From Hydrogenophaga sp. (GTDB taxonomy: Bacteria; Pseudomonadota; Gammaproteobacteria; Burkholderiales; Burkholderiaceae_C), in NCBI RefSeq assembly GCF_018780075.1, contig NZ_JADMKB010000014.1:1-63921 (forward strand): a DNA stretch of 63,921 nt, written 5' to 3'. A program made the translations under genes and the position numbers. The notes below the pieces were generated by a model. It ran no database searches. It was given only the letters and a program-made list of their open reading frames with translations, and was not told the DNA's origin. Positions 25,249 to 33,402 of this stretch are shown in pieces. Positions within the stretch are counted from its first letter, which is position 1. Every line of letters begins with the position of its first letter.

Positions 25249-25719
25249 ATGCTCTACGCCACCCTCAAACTGCTGCACATCCTGGCCATCGTCGTCTGGA
25301 TCGGCGGCATGGTTTTCGCCCAGTTCTTTCTGCGCCCGGCGGTCATGCCGCTGGAGCCGCCGCAACGCATCCGGCTGATGCACGGCGCACTGCAGCGCTT
25401 CTTCGGCGCCGTGCTGCTGGCCATCGGGGTCGTGCTCGCCACCGGCCTGTGGATGATCGGCCGCGCCGCCAAAGACTCGGTGCAGGCGGGGCTCGGTTTC
25501 AACATGCCGCTGGACTGGACCATCATGGCCACGCTCGGCATCGTGATGATGGCCATCTTCGGCCACATCCGCTTCGCGCTGTTCAAACGCCTGTCGGCAG
25601 CGGTCGCGTCGAGCGACTGGCCTGCCGGTGGCGCTGCGCTCGCGGGCATCCGCACCTGGGTGAGCGTCAACCTCGCCATCGGGGTGCTGATCATCGTGAT
25701 CACGCTGCTGATGGCGTGA
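25249..25719 (+). CDS. CopD-family inner-membrane protein
   Basis: 156 aa with four predicted helices (about 4-25, 48-70, 86-106 and 133-154). The opening LKLLHILAIVVWIGGMVFAQFFLRP has the His and Trp-Ile-Gly-Gly pattern of CopD-like proteins, which are often haem- or copper-linked; a second His lies in GHIRFALF. It is shorter than classical CopD and lacks a CopC partner. It starts 58 bases after dinG and is followed eight bases later by the YciI gene, so the last two are probably cotranscribed. The function is unknown. Confidence 0.75.
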   Translation: MLYATLKLLHILAIVVWIGGMVFAQFFLRPAVMPLEPPQRIRLMHGALQRFFGAVLLAIGVVLATGLWMIGRAAKDSVQAGLGFNMPLDWTIMATLGIVMMAIFGHIRFALFKRLSAAVASSDWPAGGAALAGIRTWVSVNLAIGVLIIVITLLMA

Positions 25720-25726
25720 GGCAGGG

Positions 25727-26020
25727 ATGCGCTGGATCGCCCTGTTTGACGATGCCCCAGCGATGCTGGCCGTGCGCCGAGAGCGCGAGCCGCTGCACCT
25801 GGCCTACCTGCGCGAGCACGACAGCGAGATACTGATCGGTGGCGGTCTGCGCGAAGCGCCCGGCGAGCCTTTCGTGGGCGGGCTCTGGGTGCTGGAGGTG
25901 GACAGTCGGGAGCGCGCGGTGGCACTCATTGAAGGTGACCCGTATTTCGTGCCCGAACACCGCCGTTACCGGCTGTTGACCTGGGGCAAAGCCCTCGCCG
26001 ACCAGGCCGTGGTGCTTTGA
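25727..26020 (+). CDS. YciI-family protein
   Basis: 97 aa, the full length of the family. The fold is a ferredoxin-like alpha/beta dimer; the conserved His of the putative active site is in REPLHLAYLREHD and the Asp/Pro of EGDPYFVPEHRRYRLLTW matches the family's second conserved block. YciI proteins have a proposed acid-base pair (His-Asp) and no settled substrate, with one dechlorinase known. It begins eight bases after the CopD-like gene. Confidence 0.85.
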   Translation: MRWIALFDDAPAMLAVRREREPLHLAYLREHDSEILIGGGLREAPGEPFVGGLWVLEVDSRERAVALIEGDPYFVPEHRRYRLLTWGKALADQAVVL

Positions 26021-26047
26021 CGCCCCGGGCGAAGGGTGCTCAGCCGC

Positions 26048-26368
26048 TCAGGGCTTGCCGACCACCACTTCGCTGATCTGGATCACCGGCGTGATGTCGG
26101 TGTAGTTGGGGATGTCGCCCATGATTTCCTGGGTGTGCGGGCCGAATGAGGTCTGGAAGTCTTCGACGCTGTCGAAGAACAGGTGGCCGCTGGCGGCGTA
26201 GGTCGGCGCCGAGCCGGGAGAGCCGCCGGCCATCCCTTTGTCTACCGTGTAGTACTTCAGCGGCGCGCCCAGCCGGGCCTTCACCAGCGGCATGTGCTTG
26301 TCGCGGTAATAGCCGTGGTCGAAGTGGGTGCCGGGGCCGGTGGGGTACATCACGCTGACTTTGATCAT
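26048..26368 (-). CDS. EthD-family protein
   Basis: 106 aa. MIKVSVMYPTGPGTHFDHGYYRDKHMPLVK is the typical EthD opening (first twenty residues followed by the conserved YYxxxHMPLV), with a C-terminal HLFFDSVEDFQTSFGPHTQEIMGDIPNYT block. The family forms ferredoxin-like dimers with a small pocket and is named after a gene needed for ethyl tert-butyl ether degradation; most members are unassigned. It stands alone, 96 bases before the membrane hydrolase gene that reads in the same direction. Confidence 0.88.
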   Translation of the reverse strand: MIKVSVMYPTGPGTHFDHGYYRDKHMPLVKARLGAPLKYYTVDKGMAGGSPGSAPTYAASGHLFFDSVEDFQTSFGPHTQEIMGDIPNYTDITPVIQISEVVVGKP

Positions 26369-26463
26369 GGTTGTCTCCAGGGTTGCCCGGTCACGTCGCC
26401 GGGTCGGCGCATCGTGCACCCGACGGCGCTTTCCGGCAAGCACGCCCTTGGCAGGCGACCCGG

Positions 26464-27573
26464 CTACCGGGGCGATGGCGCTGGCTGGCCTTTCAGGCGC
26501 GTCCACAATTGGGACAGGGCGGCACCGACATCGGGCCGCTGGCTCATGTGCCGGGCCGGCACCGAGCCCACGGCGTTGAGCGGGCCGAGGTCGAAATTGA
26601 AGGTGTAGTCGGGCTCCTGACCCATGCGCAGGTCGGTGATGCGCAACTGCCCGTCGGCCGTCGTGGCCAGGCGGTAGAAGCCGTGGGTGAACGCGGCCAG
26701 CCGCGCCACCGGCTCGGCCTGGCCGTGGGCGGCCATGAGCTCTGCGCCGCGCGGGTGGGCGGTCCAGCGCACCGTGGGCGTGGCGTCCATGAACGAGTAG
26801 AAGCCCTCGTGGCACTCCGTGGGCGTGGTGGCCACGAGCCGCCAGAGCACGGTGTTGAAGGGTGTGGGCGTGACCAGCAGGCCCTCGGCCTCTATGCCCG
26901 CCTGTTGCAGCGACGCGCGGGCGATGCGTTCCACCTGCCACTGCGCGCCCACGCCCCAGGCCAGGTAGGCCGTGCTGAGCACCAGGCCCGCCGCGTTCCA
27001 GCGCAGGCCGCGCGCGAGGTCTTTCATGCGCAGCGCCGCGACCGTGCCCACGATCAACGGCAGGGTGTAGGCGAGGTCGATGATGAACACGCTGCCCACG
27101 CCGTAGGGGTGGTTGGTGAACGGCAGCAGCAGCTGCGTGCCGTAGACGGTCATGGCGTCCAGCAGCGGGTGGGTGATCAGCACCAGCCAGAGCGCGAGTG
27201 TCCAACGCCCCCAAGCGTCTTCCCGCTTTGCGCGGGAATCCGGGGCTCCGCCGCTGCGCGGGTCGCTGCCCCCCGAGAGGGTGCGGTCCAAGCTTGGGGC
27301 GGCCCGGCGCTTGAACCCGGTGGTTTCGCCGTGGATGCGCGAAACCAGCCACGCCAGCAGCGGCGCGAACAGCGTGAGGTAGAACAGGGCGTGGCTCTCG
27401 GCGCGGTGCAGCACCATGTTGAGCATGTCGTCGCCATGGTCGATGAAGGCGTCGAGGTCGGGCAGGGTGCCGGCCACCGCGCCCCACATCGCCGCCTTCC
27501 AGACGGCGGTGCGCCGTCCCATCGTGGCCACGGCGACAGCGGAGCCGAGCGCGATCTGGGTCAGTGAATCCAT
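26464..27573 (-). CDS. YdjM/DUF457-type membrane-bound metal-dependent hydrolase with an in-frame repeat insert
   Basis: 369 aa; start MDSLTQIALGSAV at 27573. The N-terminal part has the family's His/Asp pattern: GTLPDLDAFIDHGDDM, HRAESHALFY and, later, LITHPLLDAMTVYGTQL, expected to bind a metal, with several membrane helices. Between residues about 90 and 122 lies a polar segment (SLDRTLSGGSDPRSGG, DSRAKREDAWGRW) that interrupts the first helical part. Its DNA (27206-27305) looks like an intergenic repeat rather than coding sequence, yet the frame stays open. The soluble C-terminal half (about 215-369) is of unknown role. Relatives are described as inner-membrane metal hydrolases of uncertain substrate. 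Confidence 0.8.
   Translation of the reverse strand: MDSLTQIALGSAVAVATMGRRTAVWKAAMWGAVAGTLPDLDAFIDHGDDMLNMVLHRAESHALFYLTLFAPLLAWLVSRIHGETTGFKRRAAPSLDRTLSGGSDPRSGGAPDSRAKREDAWGRWTLALWLVLITHPLLDAMTVYGTQLLLPFTNHPYGVGSVFIIDLAYTLPLIVGTVAALRMKDLARGLRWNAAGLVLSTAYLAWGVGAQWQVERIARASLQQAGIEAEGLLVTPTPFNTVLWRLVATTPTECHEGFYSFMDATPTVRWTAHPRGAELMAAHGQAEPVARLAAFTHGFYRLATTADGQLRITDLRMGQEPDYTFNFDLGPLNAVGSVPARHMSQRPDVGAALSQLWTRLKGQPAPSPR
27206..27305 (-). repeat. Intergenic-type GC-rich repeat lying in frame inside a gene
   Basis: On the coding strand it reads CCCCAAGCTTGGACCGCACC, then CTCTCGGGGGGCAGCGACCC, then GCGCAGCGGCGGAGCC, and ends with TTCCCGCGCAAAGCGGGAA and GACGCTTGGGGGCGTTGG. CCCCAAGC at the start pairs with GCTTGGGG near the end, and CCCGC-GCAAA-GCGGG makes an inner hairpin. 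This resembles a dispersed intergenic sequence known to me from Comamonadaceae genomes. Its length keeps the host reading frame. Confidence 0.5.
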
Positions 27574-27580
27574 GCAGGCG

Positions 27581-28222
27581 CTATGCCTGGACAACGAGGG
27601 GAAACTCGGCCCGCAGGCCATCGGCGCCGGGCACGAACGGGCGCGTGAGCGCGGCCTGCCCCTGTTCACCCAGGCGGCGCCAGAGTCCGTCGCGCGCATT
27701 GCCCGGGTCGCCGGCGACATAGAACTGGGTGGTCAGCAGTTCCTGGCGGTCGAGCCTGACCTTGACGTGGATGTGCGGCGTGCGCCCGCTGTAGGGCGCG
27801 GGCCGGAGGGTGCGGAAGCGGTAGGCGCCGTCCTTGCCGACGGTGATCCGCCCGAAGCCCTGGAAGGACGGGTCGGCTTTGCCGCCGTCACCCGGGTGGT
27901 GGTAGTGGCCGTCCTGGTCGCACTGCCAGATTTCGACCACCGCGCCTGAAACCGGCACCCCGCGCGTGTCGGTCACCACCCCCTGCACCCAGGCCATCTC
28001 CCCCTTGCGGTAGCTCGCGGCGCCGTTGCGCAACAGGTCGAAATCGGTGTCGGCGGGCAGGGTCACGGGGTAGAACGGGCCCTCGGTCTGGCCGGGCGTG
28101 GGTCGCAGGGGCGTGCCCTGCGCCAGCGCGGGGGTGAGCCAAGCGGGCGCGGCGGTGGCGGCGATCACGCCCGCGCCGCGCACGAGCAGGGAACGGCGGG
28201 AGGGGAGGCGGTGGGCGGTCAT
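27581..28222 (-). CDS. Exported intradiol ring-cleavage dioxygenase-like protein
   Basis: 213 aa. The N-terminus has a twin-arginine-like signal (PSRRSLLVRGAGVIAATAAP, then a cut near ALAQ). The core carries the Fe(III) ligands of intradiol dioxygenases: Tyr of DGHYHHPGD, Tyr of PAPYSGRTPHIHVKV and the two His of HIHV, with VVEIWQCDQDGHY before them. Catechol-type enzymes are cytoplasmic and usually longer; exported short versions like this are common and mostly of unknown substrate. It begins 38 bases after the stop of the Pat-type gene and ends seven bases from the start of the downstream hydrolase gene. The family is clear; the substrate is not. Confidence 0.85.
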   Translation of the reverse strand: MTAHRLPSRRSLLVRGAGVIAATAAPAWLTPALAQGTPLRPTPGQTEGPFYPVTLPADTDFDLLRNGAASYRKGEMAWVQGVVTDTRGVPVSGAVVEIWQCDQDGHYHHPGDGGKADPSFQGFGRITVGKDGAYRFRTLRPAPYSGRTPHIHVKVRLDRQELLTTQFYVAGDPGNARDGLWRRLGEQGQAALTRPFVPGADGLRAEFPLVVQA

Positions 28223-28260
28223 GGCGGGCTCCTGTCTCTGAAAGGGCGGCCCGCGGCCGA

Positions 28261-30936
28261 TCAGGCGCCGGGCGGTTGAAGCGCCAGCGACACGAAGCGC
28301 ACGCTGTGGTCGTCCGGATCGCTGGGGTTGGCGCTTTCTTGGAAGCCGAGCGCGTGCGCAAGTTCCAGCATGGCGCGGTTTTCGCGCAGCACGTTGCCCA
28401 CCAGGCGCTGCGTGCCGCGCGCGCGCAGGTGGTCCATCATCTTGTGCATCAGCTTGTGGCCCAGGCCCGAGCCCTTGAGGTCGGAGCGCACGATCACGCC
28501 GAACTCGGCGGTGTGGTTGTCCGGGTCCACGGTGGCGCGCACCGTGCCCAGGGTTTCTTCGCCGTCCCCGGCGATGTGGCGGGTGGCGATGAAGGCCATC
28601 TCGCGCGCGTAGTCGATCTGCGTCAGCCGAGCGAGCTCGCTGTGTTCGATGCTGCGCCGGCTGTAGAACACGCGCAGGCGGACGTCTTCCGGGTCGAGCT
28701 TTTCCAGGAAGGCGCGGTGCTGCGCTTCGTCTTCCGGGCGGATGGGGCGCAGCGTGACCGGCTGGGCCTTCCACTGCCAGGTTTCGCTCAGCTCGGCCGG
28801 GTAGGGCTGGATGGCGAAGTTCGCCGCGCCGGCCGGTTTTTTCGCCGAGACGCGCACGCGCGCATCCAGCGCCACCGCGCGCTCGTGGTTGACCAGCAGG
28901 GGGTTGATGTCCAGCTCGGCGATCTCTGGCACCTCGGCCAGCAGTTGCGACACGCTCACCAGCACCTGGGCGATGGCGTCGATGTCGGCGGGGGGTTCGT
29001 CGCGGTAGCCTTTCAGCAGCTTGGCGATGCGCGTGCGCTGAATCTGCGCCAGCGCCAGCGGGGTGTTGAGCGGCGGCAGGGAGAGTGCGCGGTCGGCCAG
29101 CACCTCCACCGCCGTGCCCCCCGCGCCGAACAGGATGACCGGGCCGAAGGTCGGATCGACACTGGCGCCGACGATGAGCTCGTGGGCGTGTTTCAGGCGC
29201 ACCATGGGCTGCACGGTGAAGCCCTGCACGTCGGCGTCGGGCCGCAGCTCGCGCACGCGCGCCAGCATGCTGGTGCAGACCTCGCGCAGCTCGCTCGCGT
29301 TGCCGATGTTCAGCCGCACGCCGCCCACGTCGCTCTTGTGGCTGATGGCGTGCGAGAGGATTTTCACCACGACCGGATAGCCCAGCGCGTCGGCGGCGGC
29401 CAGGGCCTCGTCGGCACTGGCGCCGACCACGCGCGTGGGCACGACCGGCAGGCCGGCGGCGCCGAGCAGCGCCTTGGCTTCGGGCTCGGTGAGCAGCTCG
29501 CGGCCATCGGCCAGCACCGCATCCACGATGGCGCGGATGGCGGGCAGGTCGGGCGCGTGCGCGGCGCTGCGCGCGGGCGGCGTCTGCAGCAGTTCCTCCT
29601 GGTGCAGGCGGTAGCTGCGCAGGAACGAGAAGGCGCGCACCGCGTCTTCGGGCGTGTTGAAGTCGGGCACGCCCGCGTCGCGGAAGGTCTGGCGCGCCTG
29701 GGCCACCGCCTGGTCACCGAGCCAGCAGCCGAGCACGCGCTTCGGCTGCGCCGTCACCTGCGGCAGCAGGGCCTGGGCGATCTCGGCGCTGGGCACGATG
29801 GCGGTGGGCGCGTGGATGAAAAGCACGGCGCTGTCGGTGTCGTGCGAGAGCGCGTCGAGCGCGGCCACGTAGCGCGCGGCGGGCGCGTCGCCAATGATGT
29901 CCACCGGGTTGGCGCGCGACCAGTTGCCGGGCAGCACGGTGTCCAGTCGCGCGAGCATGGCGTCGTTCAGCGCCGTGAGCGGCACGCCCAGCGCCGAGGC
30001 CTCGTCGGCTGCCATCACGCCGGCGCCGCCGCCGTTGGTGAGCACCGTGAGGCCGCCCGACGGTCCGTCGCGAAAGCGCGCCAGCGTTTCGGCCGCGAGG
30101 AACAGGTCGGGCAGGGTGAGCACACGCAACATGCCCGAGCGGGCGATGGCCGCGTCGAACACCGCGTCGGAGCCCGCGAGCGCGCCGGTGTGCGAGGCGG
30201 CGGCGGCCTGGCCCGCGCTGGAGCGCCCGGCCTTGACCACGATCACCGGCTTGTTGCGCGCGGCGGCGCGCGCGGCCGACATGAACTTGCGGCTCTCGTC
30301 GATGGACTCGATGTACAGCAGGATGGCCCGTGTCTTGGGATCGCTGCCGAGGAAGTCGAGCATGTCGCCAAAGTCCACGTCGGCGTGTTCACCGAGCGAG
30401 ACAAAGTGCGAAAAACCGATCCCGCGCGACGCCGCCCAGTCGAGCATGGCGGTGACGAGCGCGCCCGATTGCGAGACGAAAGCGAGCTCGCCGGGCAGCG
30501 CGCCGATGTGCGCGAAGCTGGCGTTCAGGCCCAGGTGCGGCACCAGCAGGCCGATGCAGTTGGGCCCGAGGATGCGCAGCGTGTGCACCCTGGCCGCGTC
30601 GAGCATGGCCTGCTTGGTGGCCTTGTCCAGCCCCGCCGTGACCACGATGGCCGCGCGCGTGCCGCGCTGGCCCAGTTGTTCGATCAGCTTCACCACGGTG
30701 GTGGCGGGCGTGCAGATCACGGCGAGATCGGGCGTCTCGGGCAGGGCGTCCACATCGGGGTAGGCCGTCACGCCGCCGAGCGTGGCGTGTTTGGGGTTGA
30801 CGGGGTAGAGCCGCCCGGTGAACTGCTGGTGCAGGTTGTGCCACACCGTGCCCCCCACGCTGGCCGGGCGCTCGGACGCGCCGAAGACAGCGACCGAGCC
30901 GGGGGCGAAAAGGGCGTCGAGGTGGCGGATGCTCAT
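28261..30936 (-). CDS. Pat-type protein lysine acetyltransferase / NDP-forming acyl-CoA synthetase fusion
   Basis: 891 aa. Order: CoA-binding Rossmann domain (about 8-130, SVAVFGASERPASVGG), succinyl-CoA ligase-like domains (about 150-300, FVSQSGALVTAMLDWA), ATP-grasp (about 480-700, PVVVKILSHAISHKSDVGGV) and a C-terminal GNAT domain (about 735-885, with VRSDLKGSGLGHKLMHKMM as the acetyl-CoA loop). This is the Salmonella/E. coli Pat (YfiQ) layout. Pat acetylates acetyl-CoA synthetase and other proteins on lysine; the synthetase part is inactive in enteric Pat. The YFSRR-like segment VRLRVFYSRRSIEHSEL precedes the GNAT core. It overlaps the upstream DUF502 gene by four bases. Confidence 0.92.
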   Translation of the reverse strand: MSIRHLDALFAPGSVAVFGASERPASVGGTVWHNLHQQFTGRLYPVNPKHATLGGVTAYPDVDALPETPDLAVICTPATTVVKLIEQLGQRGTRAAIVVTAGLDKATKQAMLDAARVHTLRILGPNCIGLLVPHLGLNASFAHIGALPGELAFVSQSGALVTAMLDWAASRGIGFSHFVSLGEHADVDFGDMLDFLGSDPKTRAILLYIESIDESRKFMSAARAAARNKPVIVVKAGRSSAGQAAAASHTGALAGSDAVFDAAIARSGMLRVLTLPDLFLAAETLARFRDGPSGGLTVLTNGGGAGVMAADEASALGVPLTALNDAMLARLDTVLPGNWSRANPVDIIGDAPAARYVAALDALSHDTDSAVLFIHAPTAIVPSAEIAQALLPQVTAQPKRVLGCWLGDQAVAQARQTFRDAGVPDFNTPEDAVRAFSFLRSYRLHQEELLQTPPARSAAHAPDLPAIRAIVDAVLADGRELLTEPEAKALLGAAGLPVVPTRVVGASADEALAAADALGYPVVVKILSHAISHKSDVGGVRLNIGNASELREVCTSMLARVRELRPDADVQGFTVQPMVRLKHAHELIVGASVDPTFGPVILFGAGGTAVEVLADRALSLPPLNTPLALAQIQRTRIAKLLKGYRDEPPADIDAIAQVLVSVSQLLAEVPEIAELDINPLLVNHERAVALDARVRVSAKKPAGAANFAIQPYPAELSETWQWKAQPVTLRPIRPEDEAQHRAFLEKLDPEDVRLRVFYSRRSIEHSELARLTQIDYAREMAFIATRHIAGDGEETLGTVRATVDPDNHTAEFGVIVRSDLKGSGLGHKLMHKMMDHLRARGTQRLVGNVLRENRAMLELAHALGFQESANPSDPDDHSVRFVSLALQPPGA

Positions 30937-31571
30937 CTTTGGGGATCGGTCTTGCCGTTCTTGTTGGAGGACATGAACGCGATCAGCGCCATGCGCATCG
31001 CCTCTTCGACCGTCATGTCCACCGGCGTGGTCCAGCTGCGCGGCACGAACACGGTGTAGCCGCCGATCATGTAGCCCATGGGCAGGTAGACGGCCACTTG
31101 GTCTTCCAGCTCGGCCAGGCCCCTGGGCAGGCCGTTCATGCTCTGGCGCGTCACCAGGCCGACGGTGCTCAGTTCGTGGCCCGGCATCTTGAGCAACACG
31201 ACCTGCTGAGCGTCCTGTTCATGGGGCGCGAAGTAGTCGGCGAAATTCTTCAATGAGGAGTAGATGCTTTTCACCACCGGCAGGTTGGTGAAGGGCAGTT
31301 CGATGAACGACAGCAGCTTGCCCGTGATCCGCTGCGACATGAGAAAGCCCAGCGCGAGAATCAGCGCGGCGCCCAGCGCGATGCCCAGGCCCGGCAGGTA
31401 GAAGTCGCCGGTGAGGGGGCGCAGCAGCTGCATGGCGGTGCGCTCGGTCCAGGTGACGAACAGCACCAGCACGTACACCGTGATGGCCAGCGGCAGGAAG
31501 GTGATCAGGCCGCGAAAGAAGTACTGCGAGAGGCGCTTCATGGGGGGCTCGGGCGGGGTGGGCGGTGTCAT
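30933..31571 (-). CDS. DUF502 family inner-membrane protein
   Basis: 212 aa from ATG 31571, which has TGGAAA as a weak ribosome site; MKRLSQYFFRGL at 31541 is the start that fits the family alignment and would give 202 aa. Two N-terminal helices (about 22-44 and 64-88 from the long start) follow the family opening FRGLITFLPLAITVYVLVLF. The soluble remainder has the conserved LPFTNLPVVKSIYSSLKNF and PMGYMIGGYTVFVP blocks. The family is widespread and uncharacterised in bacteria. It is cotranscribed with the Pat-type gene (4-base overlap), and divergent from the small membrane protein at 31702. Confidence 0.88.
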   Translation of the reverse strand: MTPPTPPEPPMKRLSQYFFRGLITFLPLAITVYVLVLFVTWTERTAMQLLRPLTGDFYLPGLGIALGAALILALGFLMSQRITGKLLSFIELPFTNLPVVKSIYSSLKNFADYFAPHEQDAQQVVLLKMPGHELSTVGLVTRQSMNGLPRGLAELEDQVAVYLPMGYMIGGYTVFVPRSWTTPVDMTVEEAMRMALIAFMSSNKNGKTDPQR

Positions 31572-31701
31572 GTTTCCAGCATAGCAGCCGGGTGTGCCCG
31601 GCGCACGACCCGGCAGGCTTGTATTGGCCCACAATGGCCCCATCTGAACGTCTTGTTGTCGCTTCAGGGAACGAAGGGCTCACGCCCGACTCCCTCACAC
31701 C

Positions 31702-32028
31702 ATGAATGAACTGACCGATTTCGTGGGCCGCGTGTTGCGCGGCCTGATCAAACTGATGCTGGTGCTGGCCGCGGGCGTGTTCGTTGTCAGCTTTCTGCTG
31801 GCGGCCATCGTCGTGGTGGTGCTGGTCTCGCTGTGGTCGCTGATCACCGGGCGCAAGCCCGCGCCGGTGGTGATGTTCAGCCGCATGCGCGAACAGTCGC
31901 AGCGCTACACGCAGGGTGTGTGGCCCGGGCGTGCGCCCGTGGGCGAGGTGGTGGACGTGGACGCCACCGAGGTGTCCGAGGGCGCTGCCCGGCCCGCGAC
32001 CGAGCAGCCGTTGCAGCGCCTGCGCTGA
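31702..32028 (+). CDS. Small single-/double-helix membrane protein, unknown
   Basis: 108 aa. A hydrophobic stretch of about 35 residues (17-52, LMLVLAAGVFVVSFLLAAI followed by VVVVLVSLWSL) could form one or two helices; the rest is polar, ending in an acidic segment (GEVVDVDATEVSE) and QPLQRLR. I do not recognise a family. It is divergent from the DUF502 gene and ends five bases before the convergent rsmI gene. No ribosome site of note was seen. Confidence 0.7.
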   Translation: MNELTDFVGRVLRGLIKLMLVLAAGVFVVSFLLAAIVVVVLVSLWSLITGRKPAPVVMFSRMREQSQRYTQGVWPGRAPVGEVVDVDATEVSEGAARPATEQPLQRLR

Positions 32029-32032
32029 GCGC

Positions 32033-32947
32033 TCAGTCTTCCTCGGCGCTCGTCTGCCGCCGCGCCAGCGCGGCCTGGTAGAGCGCGTTGCGCGGCGCGC
32101 CGGTGATGTCGGCGCAGAGCTTCACGGCGGTTTTCACCGGCAGCTCGGCCAGCAGCAGGTCCAGCGTGCGCAGCGTGGTGGCGTCGAACGCCCCGCTGTC
32201 GGCGGCGACCTGCGGGTGCACCAGCAACACGAATTCGCCCCGCGTGCGGTGCGCGCCGCCCTGCAGCCAGTCCGGGAAACCGGCGGCGGGCATCTGGGCG
32301 ATTTCTTCAAACTGTTTGGTGAGTTCACGGCCCACCGTGATCGGACGGTCGCCGAGCGCGGCCAGGTCCTTGGCCAGCGCCTCGATGCGGTGCGGTGCCT
32401 CCAGCAGCACACAGGCGCGGTCGTCGGCGGCGATGGCCTGCACCTCGCGCTGGCGCTCGGTGGCCTTGGGCGAGAGAAAACCGGTGAAGACAAAACGCCC
32501 GTCGTGCCCGCCGGTGCCGGCCACGCTCATGAGCGCGGTGATGCTGCTCGCACCGGGCAGCGGCACGCAGCGCAAACCGGCCGCGACCACGGCCGCACAC
32601 AGGCGCGCGCCCGGGTCGCTCACGCCCGGTGTGCCGGCATCGCTCACGTAGGCCACGCGCTGGCCCTCGCGCAGCCGCTGGATCACGGTCTGCGCGGCTT
32701 CGGCCTCGTTGTGTTCGTGCAGCGCCAGCAGCGGTTTGTGCAGGCCGTAGCCCTGCAGCAGGCCGGCGGTGTGGCGCGTGTCCTCGCAGGCCACGGTGTC
32801 CACCAGCGACAGCACGTGCAGGGCGCGCAGGGCGATGTCGGCCAGGTTGCCGATCGGCGTGGCGACCATGTAGAGCGTGCCTTGCGGATAATGCTGGTGC
32901 GCTGCGGCGTCGCTGGCGGCGGCCAACAGGGAGGGAGAAACAGACAA
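32033..32947 (-). CDS. rsmI: 16S rRNA 2'-O-methyltransferase RsmI
   Basis: 304 aa. It methylates the 2'-O of C1402 in 16S rRNA using SAM. The tetrapyrrole-methylase fold opens with LYMVATPIGNLADIALRAL, followed by ACEDTRHTAGLL, HEHNE and the SAM loop VSDAGTPGVSDPGARL, then LPGASSITALMSVAGT and EAPHRIEAL, all RsmI landmarks. The start is a TTG at 32947-32945; the next Met (LYM) would cut into the fold. That TTG shares its first base with the ATG of the divergent yraN gene. In E. coli the neighbouring order is rsmI-lpoA-yraN-diaA-dolP; here lpoA is absent. Confidence 0.95.
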   Translation of the reverse strand: MSVSPSLLAAASDAAAHQHYPQGTLYMVATPIGNLADIALRALHVLSLVDTVACEDTRHTAGLLQGYGLHKPLLALHEHNEAEAAQTVIQRLREGQRVAYVSDAGTPGVSDPGARLCAAVVAAGLRCVPLPGASSITALMSVAGTGGHDGRFVFTGFLSPKATERQREVQAIAADDRACVLLEAPHRIEALAKDLAALGDRPITVGRELTKQFEEIAQMPAAGFPDWLQGGAHRTRGEFVLLVHPQVAADSGAFDATTLRTLDLLLAELPVKTAVKLCADITGAPRNALYQAALARRQTSAEED

Positions 32948-33375
32948 TGTGGTTATCCAGAAAACCGGTGAATCCGTCGGCTCCGACGGGCGCTGTCACC
33001 ACCAAACGCCGGGGCGATGCGGCCGAGGACGCGGCGCTGGACCATTTGCAGCGGCAAGGGCTCAGGCTGGTGCAGCGCAACTTCAAGACACCCGGTCGCG
33101 GCGGTGGCGAGGTCGATTTGATTATGCGCGAGCGCGACGGCACGCTGGTGTTTGTCGAGGTGCGGCAGCGCGCCAGCGCGAGCCACGGCGGGGCCGGCGG
33201 AAGCATCACGCCGGTGAAGCAGCGGCGCATCGTGTTCGCCGCGCGGCACTTTCTGATGCGGCTGGGGTCAGAGCCCCCATGCCGCTTCGATGTGGTGCTG
33301 ATCCAAGGTGGCCCGGACGATCGCATCGCCCCGGAATGGCTGCGCGGGGCCTTTGATGCACCCGCAACCTTTTGA
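32947..33375 (+). CDS. yraN: UPF0102 family protein YraN (endonuclease-like)
   Basis: 142 aa. The restriction-endonuclease-like fold is shown by RRGDAAEDAALDHLQRQG, then GGEVDLIMRERDGTLVFVEVR, in which Glu-Asp-Glu would bind a metal, and a C-terminal IVFAARHFLMR. The family is linked to recombination or Holliday-junction-like substrates but has no settled function. The ATG at 32947 shares a base with the TTG start of the divergent rsmI. A GATAAT hexamer at 32887-32892, inside rsmI, may be its -10. The first 20 residues are more variable than the core. Confidence 0.9.
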   Translation: MWLSRKPVNPSAPTGAVTTKRRGDAAEDAALDHLQRQGLRLVQRNFKTPGRGGGEVDLIMRERDGTLVFVEVRQRASASHGGAGGSITPVKQRRIVFAARHFLMRLGSEPPCRFDVVLIQGGPDDRIAPEWLRGAFDAPATF

Positions 33376-33390
33376 TACCCTGCCCGCCGC

Positions 33391-33396
33391 TATCAT
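33391..33396 (+). promoter_or_regulatory. Candidate -10 element just before diaA
   Basis: TATCAT, six bases before the diaA ATG (33403). With an upstream TTGATA at 33372-33377 the spacing would be 13, which is short, so the -35 is unclear. The geometry predicts a leaderless or nearly leaderless message, as at 12639 and 43127. Confidence 0.35.
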
Positions 33397-33402
33397 CGCC
33401 CC

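Noticed and set aside
28276..31059. A 927-codon plus-strand open frame
   Set aside because: It is the mirror of the Pat-type gene; the composition is typical of antisense of high-GC coding DNA and no domain is recognisable.
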